Assembly: GCA_964451365.1 (NCBI GenBank)
Contig: CAYVIB010000037.1
Location: 1 to 47,772 of the forward strand
From: CAYVIB01 sp964451365
Lineage (GTDB): Bacteria; Pseudomonadota; Gammaproteobacteria; Pseudomonadales; Cellvibrionaceae
DNA: 47,772 nt
Direction: 5' to 3'
Under the pieces are notes generated by a model. That model ran no database searches, had not been told where the DNA came from, and worked only from the letters and a program-made list of their open reading frames with translations. Position 1 is the stretch's first letter. Every line of letters begins with the position of its first letter. A program made the translations under genes and the position numbers. Shown here piece by piece: positions 1-8,420 of the stretch.

Positions 1-2
1 CC

Positions 3-728
3 GAGCGCGCCTGGCGCGATGGATACCGGCGAGCCATGATCCTGGCGCCGGCCAGTAACTGGGGTGACCGGAGCGTGGCAGCGTTCAACGAAACCTGGAC
101 CGAACGCGGTGGCGAGTTGATTCACGACTACCGGTACACGCCGCAAGAACAGTACTCGCAACTGATCAAGCAGGCGTTGAATATCGCCGAAAGCGAACAA
201 CGGGCCAGGCAGGTCCGGCAGATTATCGGCCGCAATATCGAGTTTGAGCCGCGCCGCCGGCAGGATGTGGACGTCATCTTCCTGGTCGCCCACCCCTCCC
301 AGGCCCGCCAGATCAAACCAACACTGGCCTTCCATTACGCAGGCGATCTTCCGGTGTACGCCACCAGCCAAGTTTATAACGGGGAGGACGACAGCAAGGC
401 GAACCTTGATATGAACGCGATACGCTTCGTCACCCTGCCCTGGTTTTTCAACGAGCAGCTTGAGGAAAAACGCAGCATTGACCGTTACGCCAATGACTCA
501 CCCGCGTTCCAGCGCCTGTATGCCCTGGGTGTCGACGCTTTTCATCTGCACCCGCGCCTGCGGCAGCTCGCCACGGTGAACCAGTCGCATTTTTACGGCA
601 CCACCGGTACGCTGAGCCTGGACCAGAAGCGCCGGGTGGTGCGGGAGCAAACCTGGGCACAGTTTATTAACGGCCAGGCCTACGCCATGCCCACCGTCTC
701 CCAGGAAGATAATGATATTCAGCTTTAA
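3..728 (+). CDS. lpoA: LpoA, outer-membrane activator of penicillin-binding protein 1A (C-terminal part, cut by window start)
   Basis: This is the C-terminal half of the LppC/LpoA lipoprotein, which stimulates the peptidoglycan synthase PBP1A from the outer membrane. The frame is open from the first bases of the window, so the ATG at 36 is internal and the lipoprotein signal lies outside. Visible family features are the AMILAP segment early on, a periplasmic-binding-protein-like fold with DVIFLVAHPSQARQIKP, the LPVYATSQVYNG strand and LYALGVDAFHL near the end. The next three genes are yraN, diaA and dolP, the same order as in Escherichia coli, which supports the call. The stop overlaps the start of yraN by 17 bases, suggesting co-transcription. 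Confidence 0.88.
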   Translation, partial: ERAWRDGYRRAMILAPASNWGDRSVAAFNETWTERGGELIHDYRYTPQEQYSQLIKQALNIAESEQRARQVRQIIGRNIEFEPRRRQDVDVIFLVAHPSQARQIKPTLAFHYAGDLPVYATSQVYNGEDDSKANLDMNAIRFVTLPWFFNEQLEEKRSIDRYANDSPAFQRLYALGVDAFHLHPRLRQLATVNQSHFYGTTGTLSLDQKRRVVREQTWAQFINGQAYAMPTVSQEDNDIQL

Positions 729-1092
729 CAAAAAGCCCGCTGACAAGAAGAACACCCTCCATACCGGCAAGTCAGCGGAAGCGCGGGCGGAAAAATATTT
801 GGTCGCGAGGGGACTCGTGTTGGTCGCCCGCAACTTTCGCCGCAGACAGGGCGAAATAGACCTCGTAATGCGCGATGGAAAAACACTGGTATTTATCGAG
901 GTGCGCTATCGAAAATCCGATAACTACGGCTCCGCACTGGAAACAGTGACAGCGACCAAACAGCAGAAAATTATTCTCGCCGCCCAGTTTTATATCCAGG
1001 AACAACAAATTGACGATACGGTTTCACTACGATTTGACGTGATCGGCATCACCGGGGATGATATTCAGTGGATTAAAGCCGCGTTCAACTGA
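712..1092 (+). CDS. yraN: YraN family protein (UPF0102, putative endonuclease-like fold)
   Basis: A 126-residue protein of the UPF0102/YraN family. The diagnostic core is AEKYLVARGLVLVARNF, then GEIDLVMRDGKTLVFIEVRYR, in which the spaced acidic and E-V-[KR] residues resemble the PD-(D/E)XK nuclease core. The biological role of the family is not established. The start overlaps the lpoA stop by 17 bases and diaA follows after 26 bases, the conserved lpoA-yraN-diaA order. The length is usual for the family. Confidence 0.9.
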   Translation: MIFSFNKKPADKKNTLHTGKSAEARAEKYLVARGLVLVARNFRRRQGEIDLVMRDGKTLVFIEVRYRKSDNYGSALETVTATKQQKIILAAQFYIQEQQIDDTVSLRFDVIGITGDDIQWIKAAFN

Positions 1093-1118
1093 AAACAATA
1101 ATGATGATGTAACTGATT

Positions 1119-1703
1119 ATGCCGCAACGAGTTTATTCACTGTTTCAAAAAAGTGTTGAAGCGAAAATGCAGGTGGGAGAGGATATCGCTCCCTACATCG
1201 CCGCCGCCAGCGAAAAAATGGTGACCGCCCTGCTTAACGAGCGAAAAATCCTTATCTGCGGGCACGGCATTTCCGCCGCGCTTGCCCAGGTTTTTGCCTC
1301 GTCATTGCTGGATCGCTACGAAAAAGAGCGACCCGGCCTGCCCGCCGTGTGGCTGGGAAGCGATATCGCCACCTACACCGCGATTGCCGCGGACTCCGGG
1401 CACACGGATATTTTTGCCAAACCTCTTCGCGCGCTCGGACAGGAAGGCGACGTGCTAACCGTTATCAGCACCAGCGGCAACTCCAGCAGCCTGCTAAACG
1501 CGATCAGCGTCGCGCACGATCGCGGCATCTCCGTGGTTGCGCTGACCGGGTGCGACGGTGGCGATATCGGCTCACTCCTCGATGGCAATGATATCGAAAT
1601 TCGCGTGGCCCTGAATTCACGCGGGCGCATTCACGAGGTGCACTTACTTTCCATTTTTTGTCTATGTGATTTAATCGACCATCAACTTTTCGGGATCGAA
1701 TGA
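1119..1703 (+). CDS. diaA: DiaA-like SIS-domain protein (DnaA initiator-associating protein)
   Basis: A 194-residue single SIS (sugar isomerase) domain protein. Visible motifs are ILICGHGISAALAQ in the N-terminal phosphosugar-binding region, VISTSGNSSSLLNAI for the serine-rich SIS loop, and GRIHEVHLLSIFCLCDLID near the C-terminus. The family includes the phosphoheptose isomerase GmhA and DiaA, which binds DnaA and promotes timely replication initiation. Position between yraN and the BON lipoprotein gene favours DiaA over GmhA. Its stop (1701-1703) lies one base before the next ATG, so the two genes are almost certainly translated from one message. Confidence 0.88.
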   Translation: MPQRVYSLFQKSVEAKMQVGEDIAPYIAAASEKMVTALLNERKILICGHGISAALAQVFASSLLDRYEKERPGLPAVWLGSDIATYTAIAADSGHTDIFAKPLRALGQEGDVLTVISTSGNSSSLLNAISVAHDRGISVVALTGCDGGDIGSLLDGNDIEIRVALNSRGRIHEVHLLSIFCLCDLIDHQLFGIE

Positions 1704-1704
1704 G

Positions 1705-2283
1705 ATGTTAAAAAAATCATTCCTTTTACTTTTGATCGCAACAACGCCATTTATTTTAAATGGTTGTGTCACCATCGTTGACGCCACTACCGAAGGACCG
1801 ATTAAAACTGACCCGGGCAAACGCAGCTTTGGCGAATACTGGGATGACCAAAGCATCGAAACCGTGGTCGGCGTAAACATCAAAAAAGCCAGTCCGGCGC
1901 TGGACCAGGCTCACATCAACATACACTCCTATCGCGGCGTGGTACTGCTGACGGGTGAAGTACAGAATTCGGAAATGCGTGCGCTCGCGGGTGAAACCGC
2001 GCGCAATGTCGCACGCGTGCGGCAGGTTTACAACGAACTGCAGATTAAACCCAACGCCACGTTTCTCGATCGCACTTCCGACAACCTGCTGCAAACCAAA
2101 ATCAACACCAAACTGCTACTTCACAAGGATATCGATTCGGGTCGGGTAAAAGTGATTGTGGAAGACGATATTGTTTATCTGATGGGACTGTTGACAAAAA
2201 TCCAGACGGAAAAAGTAACTGACGTGGTGCGCAAGACCAAAGGCGTGAAAAAAGTCGTGCGCGCTATTGAGTACATCGAGTAG
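1705..2283 (+). CDS. dolP: DolP (YraP), BON-domain outer-membrane lipoprotein
   Basis: A 192-residue lipoprotein with signal peptide and lipobox LNGC (Cys21), followed by two BON domains, roughly residues 45-115 and 120-190. Each contains the strand-turn GVVLLTGEV or DIVYLMGLL typical of BON folds, and the protein ends in VVRAIEYI. DolP in E. coli acts at division sites and supports outer-membrane integrity and BAM function; that role is taken from the family. It closes the lpoA-yraN-diaA-dolP cluster, and a GC-rich hairpin follows immediately. Confidence 0.9.
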   Translation: MLKKSFLLLLIATTPFILNGCVTIVDATTEGPIKTDPGKRSFGEYWDDQSIETVVGVNIKKASPALDQAHINIHSYRGVVLLTGEVQNSEMRALAGETARNVARVRQVYNELQIKPNATFLDRTSDNLLQTKINTKLLLHKDIDSGRVKVIVEDDIVYLMGLLTKIQTEKVTDVVRKTKGVKKVVRAIEYIE

Positions 2284-2308
2284 GGCGGGCAAGCAAGCGT
2301 CGCCCGCC
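2284..2308. terminator. GC-rich hairpin between convergent dolP and thiolase genes
   Basis: A 7-bp perfect stem (GGCGGGC at 2284-2290 with GCCCGCC at 2302-2308) and an 11-base loop lie between two convergent stop codons. There is no clear T-run on either side, so intrinsic termination is only suggested by position and stability. The same GGCGGGC stem core recurs in the hairpin at 8357-8385. Confidence 0.45.
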
Positions 2309-2324
2309 ACCTTCAGCAAACCGG

Positions 2325-3503
2325 CTAAAGCATTTCCACGGCGGCCGCGATACCTTCGCCACCGCCGATACACAAACTCGCCACACCTTTCTTCTTGCCG
2401 TGGGTTTCCAGCGCGGCAATCAGGGTCACCAATACGCGCGCACCGGAAGCGCCGAGCGGATGGCCGAGGGCACAGGCGCCACCGTGAACATTCACCTTGC
2501 CGTGAGGCAGGCCCAGTTCCTTCATTCCGGCCATGGCCACCACCGCGAATGCTTCGTTAATCTCAAACAAATCCACTTCTTCCGCCGACCAGTTGGCCTT
2601 TTCCAGTACCGCTTTCATGGCCCCAACCGGCGCGGTGGTAAACCACTCGGGTGCCTGCGCGAATTGGGTTGACGCCTTGACCACGCAAATCGGCTTCAGG
2701 CCTTTGGCCTCGGCCGTACTCTTTTTCATCAATACCAGCGCGGCCGCGCCGTCGGAGATGGAACTGGCATTGGCCGCCGTTACGGTGCCATCTTTTTTGA
2801 ATGCCGGCTTGAGCTGTGGAATTTTTTCCGGCCTTGCGTTGCCCGGTTGTTCATCGGTATCGACAACCACTTCTCCTTTGCGGGTTGTGAGCGTAACGGG
2901 GGTAATTTCGCGTTTGAACGAACCGGATTCAATCGCCTTGTTGGCGCGCGCGAGGGATTCGAGGGCAAATTCATCCTGCGCCTCGCGGGTAAAGCCGTAT
3001 TTTTCCGCGGTATTTTCGGCGTAAACACCCATCAGCTTTTTCTCGTACGCATCTTCCAATCCATCGGTAAACATATGATCCAATAACTCCCCGTGCCCCA
3101 GGCGATAGCCACTGCGCCCCTTGGACAACATGTAAGGCGCCATGGTCATATTCTCCATGCCACCCGCCACGATAATTTCTCCTTCGCCATTGTTTAGGGC
3201 ATTGCATGCCATCATTACGGTTTTCATCCCGGAACCGCAGACCTTGTTGACCGTGCAGGCGGAAACCGATTTGGGCAGGCCCGCGAGCATCGCCGCCTGG
3301 CGCGCCGGCGCTTGACCGATACCAGCAGGGAGAACGCATCCCATGATAACTTCGTTAACCTGGTCCGGACCGACACCGGCATCTTCCAGTGCCGCCTTGA
3401 TTGCCGCTGCGCCCAGTTGCGGTGCGCTGGTTTCGCTGAAAACGCCCTGCATGCCTCCCATTGGGGTGCGGGCAAAGCCTACTACTACGACTGGATCATT
3501 CAT
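2325..3503 (-). CDS. Acetyl-CoA C-acetyltransferase (thiolase II type)
   Basis: A 392-residue full-length biosynthetic-type thiolase that condenses two acetyl-CoA to acetoacetyl-CoA, or the reverse. The catalytic set is complete: nucleophile Cys89 in NKVCGSG, His348 in ALGHPLGASG, and Cys378 in LCIGGGEG near the C-terminus. The NEAFA motif of the active site is present. It stands alone, convergent with dolP, with no phaB/phaC or fad partner in the window, so the pathway cannot be assigned. The family (AtoB/PhaA/ThlA) is certain; the symbol is not. Confidence 0.93.
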   Translation of the reverse strand: MNDPVVVVGFARTPMGGMQGVFSETSAPQLGAAAIKAALEDAGVGPDQVNEVIMGCVLPAGIGQAPARQAAMLAGLPKSVSACTVNKVCGSGMKTVMMACNALNNGEGEIIVAGGMENMTMAPYMLSKGRSGYRLGHGELLDHMFTDGLEDAYEKKLMGVYAENTAEKYGFTREAQDEFALESLARANKAIESGSFKREITPVTLTTRKGEVVVDTDEQPGNARPEKIPQLKPAFKKDGTVTAANASSISDGAAALVLMKKSTAEAKGLKPICVVKASTQFAQAPEWFTTAPVGAMKAVLEKANWSAEEVDLFEINEAFAVVAMAGMKELGLPHGKVNVHGGACALGHPLGASGARVLVTLIAALETHGKKKGVASLCIGGGEGIAAAVEML

Positions 3504-3879
3504 ACTTTCTGACTCCCGAACTGAGTGTGAATCTGTACCGACTATTGGCTGTGGTGCGGTATCACGCGAAGCCTCACAGTTATTGTTTAGCGGGTTAACA
3601 ATGACAACGGCGATGCAAATCAGTTGCCGAAGCGAAACATTATTTCTACTGTCGACACGATGCTATCAATTAAAATGCCAGCTATGCTTGAGATATCGCA
3701 AAGGCCGATACCGGCTGTACTTATAACAAAAAGGCGATTTTTCGTTGTTCCTGAGTACTGTTCTCGTTCTGTCAAAGTGGGATAATCGGCACAGTTTTCA
3801 AGGGCTGCAGCCCGCGCGGGTTGGCATAAAATCACACACCCGCTAGACTTTCATTCCAAAAACACAGGAAGCATAACGC
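3504..3879. other. Intergenic region between divergent thiolase and lemA genes
   Basis: This 376-base stretch separates two divergent genes and should carry both promoters. I see no convincing gene in it: the open frames present have no ribosome binding site and no recognisable motifs. A GATAAT hexamer at 3780-3785 could be a -10 element for lemA but has no good -35 at 16-18 bases. Confidence 0.5.
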
Positions 3880-4476
3880 ATGTCGGTTGCCACTATTGTT
3901 ACACTTGTTGTACTCGTTCTGATTTTTTTCTTTGTCGTTTCCATCTACAACAAGCTTGTCAGCCTGAAAAACCGCTACCAGAACGCCTTCTCGCAAATCG
4001 AAGTCCAGCTTAAAAGACGTTACGACCTGATTCCCAACCTGGTGGAAACCGCCAAGGCGTATATGGCCCACGAGCGCGAGACACTGGAAGCTGTGGTGGA
4101 AGCGCGCAACACCGCGCTGTCCAGCTTGAAAGCGGCAGCTGCCAACCCCGGCGACGCCGATGCCATGCACGGCCTGGCGGGTGCGGAAAATGCGCTGGCG
4201 GGAGCACTGGGCAGATTGAACGTTGTCATGGAAGCCTACCCCGACCTGAAAGCCAACCAGAACATGGGCCAGCTGTCGGAAGAACTGATCAGCACGGAGA
4301 ATAAAGTGGCCTTTTCCCGCCAGGCGTTTAACGACTCGGTGACCGAATACAACACTTACCGGCAGAGCTTTCCACCCGTCGTTTTCGCCGGCATGTTCGG
4401 CCACCCGAAAGACGCCGAGCTTCTTGAGTTTGCAGACAGTGCCGCCATTCAGGCCGCGCCCAAAGTGTCTTTTTAA
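3880..4476 (+). CDS. lemA: LemA family membrane protein
   Basis: A 198-residue LemA family protein. An N-terminal transmembrane helix (about residues 5-25, rich in V, L, I and F) is followed by the diagnostic helical region YNKLVSLKNRYQNAFSQIEVQLKRRYDLIPNLVETAKAY, broken here by position only, and later the SEELISTENKVAFSRQAFNDSV segment. LemA proteins form coiled-coil bundles at the membrane; their function is poorly known. The M48 peptidase gene follows after 87 bases on the same strand, a common LemA-peptidase pairing. Confidence 0.92.
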   Translation: MSVATIVTLVVLVLIFFFVVSIYNKLVSLKNRYQNAFSQIEVQLKRRYDLIPNLVETAKAYMAHERETLEAVVEARNTALSSLKAAAANPGDADAMHGLAGAENALAGALGRLNVVMEAYPDLKANQNMGQLSEELISTENKVAFSRQAFNDSVTEYNTYRQSFPPVVFAGMFGHPKDAELLEFADSAAIQAAPKVSF

Positions 4477-4563
4477 ATAATAAAAAACTTATGTGCTTGC
4501 CCGACAAAGGCACGACACTGATTGCGAAAGAGGCATTGTTGAAGGCATTTTGAAAGGATAGCC

Positions 4564-6501
4564 ATGAACTTTTTTCAGCACCAGGATTCCGCCCGCAGGA
4601 AGACCTCTATTCTGATCATTCTTCTTGTTGCGGCGATACTCTGCCTGATTGCCATTACTGTGTTTGCCATCGCAGTGCTGGGCTATTTTTTTCAAACCCA
4701 CGCCACCAGCGTTTCCGCCGCCAACGCCTATTCCACTTCCCTCGGCACTCATGTTCTCAATTTGATCCGGTCCGAGTACATGCTGTGGATTGCCGGCGGA
4801 GTGATCTCAGTAGTGACCGCGGGTTCGATTTATAAACTTATCCAGGTAAGCCGGGGCGGTCGAGTGGTCGCAGAGGCACTGGGTGGCAAACTGGTTCTGC
4901 CGGATACCCGCGATCCGGAAGAGCGCAAGGTCTTGAATGTGGTGGAGGAAATGGCGATCGCCTCCGGCAATCCCGTTCCCCCGGTGTATCTGATAGAAGA
5001 AGATAATATCAACGCCTTCGCCGCCGGACTGACTCGCCGGGATGCGGTTATCGGCGTCACCCGCGGTTGCATGAACCTGCTTAACCGGGACGAACTTCAG
5101 GGCGTGATGGCCCACGAGTTCAGCCATATCCACAACGGCGACATGCGGCTGAACATGCGGCTGTTGGCGATTTTGCACGGCATTTTACTGATCGGCCTGA
5201 TCGGCTATTTTATCCTGCGCGGTTCGGCCTATCGGGGCCACTCTAGCCGGCGGGGCAAGGGCGCGGGCCAACAGGCGGCTCTGGGGCTGGCTCTGGTGGT
5301 GATCGGTTACGGCGGAACGTTTTTCGGCAATATTATCAAGGCGGCGGTGAGTCGACAGCGGGAGTTTCTGGCAGACGCCTCGGCGGTGCAGTTTACCCGC
5401 AACCCCACCGGTATCAGCGGCGCGTTGAAAAAAATAGGAGGCCTGCATCGCGGCAACGGCGTCAGCGGCTCCCTGATGGGCAGTCCGCTTGCGTCCGAGT
5501 TCAGCCATATGTATTTCGGCCAGGGCGTAAAAACCGCGTTCAGCGGCCTGATGGCGACCCACCCACCCCTGAGCGAGAGAATCAAACGCATCGAACCGCG
5601 CTGGAATGGCCAGTTCGCGGATTCCGGCGCAGTCGCCCAACCGTCCACCGCCAGCGCGGTCGTTGATGCGCGACACGCACCCGTCTCGGGTTTCAGCCCG
5701 GCTCAAATCGACACGCACATCATCGACGACATCGGCGACCCAAAACCGGAACACGTTGAGTTTGCGCGGAACTTTATTGACGGCCTTCCTCCGGTTGTTC
5801 ACAACGCCGCGCACGAACCTTTTTCCGCGCGGGCGTTGATTTACTGTTTGCTGCTCGATACAGATTCCGCCATCCGCGAACAACAGATCCAACATTTGCA
5901 CGACAACGCACATCCCGCCACCTTCCGGGAAATGCGTAAGCTTTACCAGCAGGTGGAGAAACTCAAACGCAAGGATTACCTGATCCTGATCGACCTGTGC
6001 ATTCCTGCTCTGAAGCAGTTGTCGGCTCCGCAATACAAGGTCTTCAAGGGTAACCTGCGGGCACTGATCCAGGCGGACCGGAAGGTCACGCTGTTTGAGT
6101 GGTGCCTGTACCGCATCGTAATCCACAACATTGCAAGCAAAAGCCACGGGGAAAACAAAACACTGCGGCAACTGCACAAGGAAACCATCCTGCTGCTCAA
6201 TACCGTCACCGTCAGCAGCGGCAGCGCATCGGTTAACGACGCTTTTAACAATGGTATCAAATCATTGGGCAGCGGCTTTCAACCCACCGCGGTCAACAAC
6301 AGCAGTTTCAGCTTCCAGGAAATCGACAGCGCGCTTTCCGCACTTTGTGAACTAAAACCCCTGGAGAAACCGAAGCTGTTAAAGGCTCTGCTGGAAATTA
6401 TCAATACGGATAACAAAGTCACGGCGACCGAGGCGGAGTTGTTTCGCGCTATTGCCGATACACTGGAGTGTCCGGTGCCACCATTGATTATTAGCCAATA
6501 A
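4564..6501 (+). CDS. M48 family zinc metallopeptidase with C-terminal helical extension
   Basis: A 645-residue membrane metallopeptidase of the M48 (HtpX-like) family. Two N-terminal hydrophobic segments (about 17-42 and 70-85) precede the zinc site HEFSH at 184-188, followed by HNGD. Two more hydrophobic segments come next, then QREFLADASAVQF, which carries the third zinc ligand. The catalytic part ends near residue 345 (ATHPPLSERIKRI). The remaining roughly 300 residues are unusual for HtpX and contain two acidic motifs, ADRKVTLFEW and TDNKVTATEAELF, that resemble TerB-like repeats. A good ribosome site (AGGA) precedes the ATG. It is paired with lemA, so membrane quality control is a reasonable guess, not shown. 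Confidence 0.9.
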   Translation: MNFFQHQDSARRKTSILIILLVAAILCLIAITVFAIAVLGYFFQTHATSVSAANAYSTSLGTHVLNLIRSEYMLWIAGGVISVVTAGSIYKLIQVSRGGRVVAEALGGKLVLPDTRDPEERKVLNVVEEMAIASGNPVPPVYLIEEDNINAFAAGLTRRDAVIGVTRGCMNLLNRDELQGVMAHEFSHIHNGDMRLNMRLLAILHGILLIGLIGYFILRGSAYRGHSSRRGKGAGQQAALGLALVVIGYGGTFFGNIIKAAVSRQREFLADASAVQFTRNPTGISGALKKIGGLHRGNGVSGSLMGSPLASEFSHMYFGQGVKTAFSGLMATHPPLSERIKRIEPRWNGQFADSGAVAQPSTASAVVDARHAPVSGFSPAQIDTHIIDDIGDPKPEHVEFARNFIDGLPPVVHNAAHEPFSARALIYCLLLDTDSAIREQQIQHLHDNAHPATFREMRKLYQQVEKLKRKDYLILIDLCIPALKQLSAPQYKVFKGNLRALIQADRKVTLFEWCLYRIVIHNIASKSHGENKTLRQLHKETILLLNTVTVSSGSASVNDAFNNGIKSLGSGFQPTAVNNSSFSFQEIDSALSALCELKPLEKPKLLKALLEIINTDNKVTATEAELFRAIADTLECPVPPLIISQ

Positions 6502-6511
6502 AACGTCAAGC

Positions 6512-7024
6512 CTACGCTGTTCTTTTTTGATACCGGCGGCGGGTTTCAAGGAAGGTCTGTTGAATTACGAAAGCGTCGTTGCTGGCACGGTGACGGACAA
6601 AGTTCGAAGCCATGAAAACCTGCTTTTTCACCTCATCCCAGATTTCCAACTGCTCCTCCGAGGCGATGGACTCGATTGGACTGAGAGTAAACTCCGGCTC
6701 CACGCCGCCGTAGAAAAACAACTTGGTCAGCCAGGGTTTGTCGTGCACCCAGGCGTCGCTGTACAAAACAGAGTTATTGGCAAAAGCGTTGATTTCGCAG
6801 CACACATCGAGAATGGGCTTGCCCTTGCGCTGTAACAGATCGCGCGACAACCCGTGAAGTGCCTGTGCCTCCTCATCCCAGAATTGCCAATCATCGTGCG
6901 GGCGAATCAGGCTGCAATAACGCTCCCCGCTGCTGGTGACGATCCCTGCTTCGATCGGATAACTTTCTGAACCAAACCCGGAAGCTTCAAAATCGATTAC
7001 ACTTGGGCAGGATGTTTGTTTCAT
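6512..7024 (-). CDS. DEDDh-type 3'-5' exonuclease family protein
   Basis: A 170-residue protein of the DnaQ-like exonuclease superfamily. The ExoI motif IDFEASG gives the first two acidic residues (Asp11, Glu13), the ALHGLSRD segment is typical between ExoI and ExoII, YSDAWVHDKPWL supplies the ExoII aspartate, and HRASNDAFV gives the ExoIII His and Asp. All catalytic positions therefore look intact. No extra domain is present, so substrate (DNA or RNA) cannot be inferred. It is convergent with the M48 peptidase gene, only 10 bases apart. Confidence 0.82.
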   Translation of the reverse strand: MKQTSCPSVIDFEASGFGSESYPIEAGIVTSSGERYCSLIRPHDDWQFWDEEAQALHGLSRDLLQRKGKPILDVCCEINAFANNSVLYSDAWVHDKPWLTKLFFYGGVEPEFTLSPIESIASEEQLEIWDEVKKQVFMASNFVRHRASNDAFVIQQTFLETRRRYQKRTA

Positions 7025-7224
7025 TGTTGTTCTTACGGTCCTTTCTTTTTGTACTTTTCAGTGTAGGAACAACTTGCACCAAACCCAAGTTCACGATTCC
7101 GTTTTTGTTCGACTGTTCACAACTCCGTGCACATCAGTCTACATACACAGGACTGATCCGAATGGCACTTCGTTAAGCCGGTTTTGCTTAAAAATTGCGT
7201 GATTGCAGGATAAAGACAGGAAAG

Positions 7225-7258
7225 AAAAGAAACCCGTTGCCGCGTTAACGCGACCGGC
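7225..7258 (-). terminator. Possible terminator downstream of sspAB
   Basis: Directly after the sspB stop, the minus strand can fold an imperfect hairpin built on the palindrome CGCGTTAACGCG (7241-7252), with outer CCG/CGG pairing, and then runs into a T-rich tract. The stem is imperfect, so confidence is low. Confidence 0.4.
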
Positions 7259-7260
7259 TC

Positions 7261-7665
7261 CTATTTGACGACTCTCAGGCTCGGGCGACGCTCACTACCA
7301 TTACTGTCGTCGTCGGGAGGCGAGGGGTCCGGCTCGGGTATGGGTTCACTTTCAAACATCATTCCCTGGCCGTTTTCGCGGGCATAAATACCGAGCACGG
7401 CATGGCAGGGAACATAGATCGTGGTAGGAATACCGCCGAAACGGGCACTGAAGGAGACCGCCCGGTTACCCAGTTCCAGTCCCTCCACCGCGCGTGGAGC
7501 TATGTTCAGGACGATCTGACCTTCCTTGTTCACGTATTGCTGGGGCACTTCCACGCCGGAAGCCAATGCGTTGACCACAATATGGGGTGTATAGTCGTTG
7601 TCGACTATCCAGTCATACAGGGCTCTTATCATATAGGGCCTACTCGATGTCATTGGCATCGTCAT
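7261..7665 (-). CDS. sspB: SspB, ClpXP specificity-enhancing factor
   Basis: A 134-residue SspB adaptor, which tethers ssrA-tagged proteins to ClpXP. The N-terminal dimer and substrate-binding domain shows RPYMIRALYDWIVDN, then PHIVVNA, GQIVLNIAPRAVEGLELG and VSFSARFGG, all hallmarks of the family. A flexible acidic and proline-rich linker (EPIPEPDPSPPDDD) leads to the short C-terminal ClpX-binding tail RPSLRVVK. The gene follows sspA by 25 bases in the conserved sspA-sspB order. An alternative start four codons in is possible. Confidence 0.95.
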   Translation of the reverse strand: MTMPMTSSRPYMIRALYDWIVDNDYTPHIVVNALASGVEVPQQYVNKEGQIVLNIAPRAVEGLELGNRAVSFSARFGGIPTTIYVPCHAVLGIYARENGQGMMFESEPIPEPDPSPPDDDSNGSERRPSLRVVK

Positions 7666-7690
7666 ATTCCCAAAAACAACACAAATTTGC

Positions 7691-8332
7691 TCAAGTTAAA
7701 TCCGGACGCATCTCGCGCTCATATTCGGTAAGGCTTTCGCGAAATGAAGGTCGGCGGAAAATACGCTCCATATATTCCAGCAGCGGCATCACCTGGCGGG
7801 TTCGGGGAAGCTTTATTCCCATATATTCCAGTCGCCACAATATCGGCGCGAGGCAGCAGTCAACAAGCGTAAACTCCTCACTCATAAAAAAGGGCTTTTC
7901 GGCAAATATCGGTGCGATTGCCACCAGGCTGTCCCGCAGGTCCTTGACGGCCACGGTGATGGCCTCCTTATTTTTACCTTTGACAATGGTATCAACCAGG
8001 GGACACCAGTCATTCTCGATACGGTAGATAAACTGCCGGCTTTCCGCCCGGGCAACCGGATACACAGGCAACAATGGCGGGTGCGGGAAACGCTCGTCCA
8101 GGTATTCCATCATCACCCGGGTTTCGTACAGGGTCAGCTCCCGATCCACCAGTGTAGGCAGGGAATTATAGGGGTTGATTTCGCTGAGTTCGGCGGGAAT
8201 ATCACCGGGATCGGATTCAACCACGTCGACCGTTACCCCTTTTTCGGCCAGCACAATGCGGACCCTGTGACTGTAGTGGTCCCGGCTATCCGAAAAAAAT
8301 GTCATGGACGAGCGTTTGGTTACGACTCCCAT
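7691..8332 (-). CDS. sspA: SspA, stringent starvation protein A (GST-fold RNA polymerase-associated protein)
   Basis: A 213-residue protein with glutathione S-transferase fold. The N-terminal thioredoxin-like domain starts MTFFSDSRDHYSHRVRIVLAEKG and carries the cis-proline loop NPYNSLPTLVDR. The C-terminal helical domain includes FTLVDCCLAPILWRLEYMG. SspA binds RNA polymerase and influences stationary-phase and stress transcription in the family. A strong AAGGAAG ribosome site precedes the ATG. It lies upstream of sspB and downstream of the bc1 operon, with a hairpin in the 88-base gap. Confidence 0.95.
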   Translation of the reverse strand: MGVVTKRSSMTFFSDSRDHYSHRVRIVLAEKGVTVDVVESDPGDIPAELSEINPYNSLPTLVDRELTLYETRVMMEYLDERFPHPPLLPVYPVARAESRQFIYRIENDWCPLVDTIVKGKNKEAITVAVKDLRDSLVAIAPIFAEKPFFMSEEFTLVDCCLAPILWRLEYMGIKLPRTRQVMPLLEYMERIFRRPSFRESLTEYEREMRPDLT

Positions 8333-8356
8333 CTTCCTTACCCCGATTCAGCTGAT

Positions 8357-8385
8357 TCGCCCGCCGATCCACGAACGGCGGGCGA
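8357..8385. terminator. Hairpin between the cytochrome bc1 operon and sspA
   Basis: A perfect 9-bp stem (arms 8357-8365 and 8377-8385, core CGCCCGCC/GGCGGGCG) with an 11-base loop lies in the gap between the b-c1 gene and sspA. There is no T-run on either strand, so it may be an attenuating or mRNA-stabilising hairpin rather than a full terminator. The stem core matches that of the hairpin at 2284-2308. Confidence 0.45.
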
Positions 8386-8420
8386 TGCAATTGGGGCCAA
8401 CTCTCCTGGCGCCCAGGTGG

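Noticed and set aside
3620..3835. 71-codon frame upstream of lemA
   Set aside because: No ribosome site or family similarity; it covers the expected promoter region.
5185..6177. 330-codon open frame on the minus strand
   Set aside because: Antisense to the M48 peptidase gene.
7241..7252. CGCGTTAACGCG as a regulator binding site
   Set aside because: It lies just past the sspB stop, where a terminator stem is the simpler reading.
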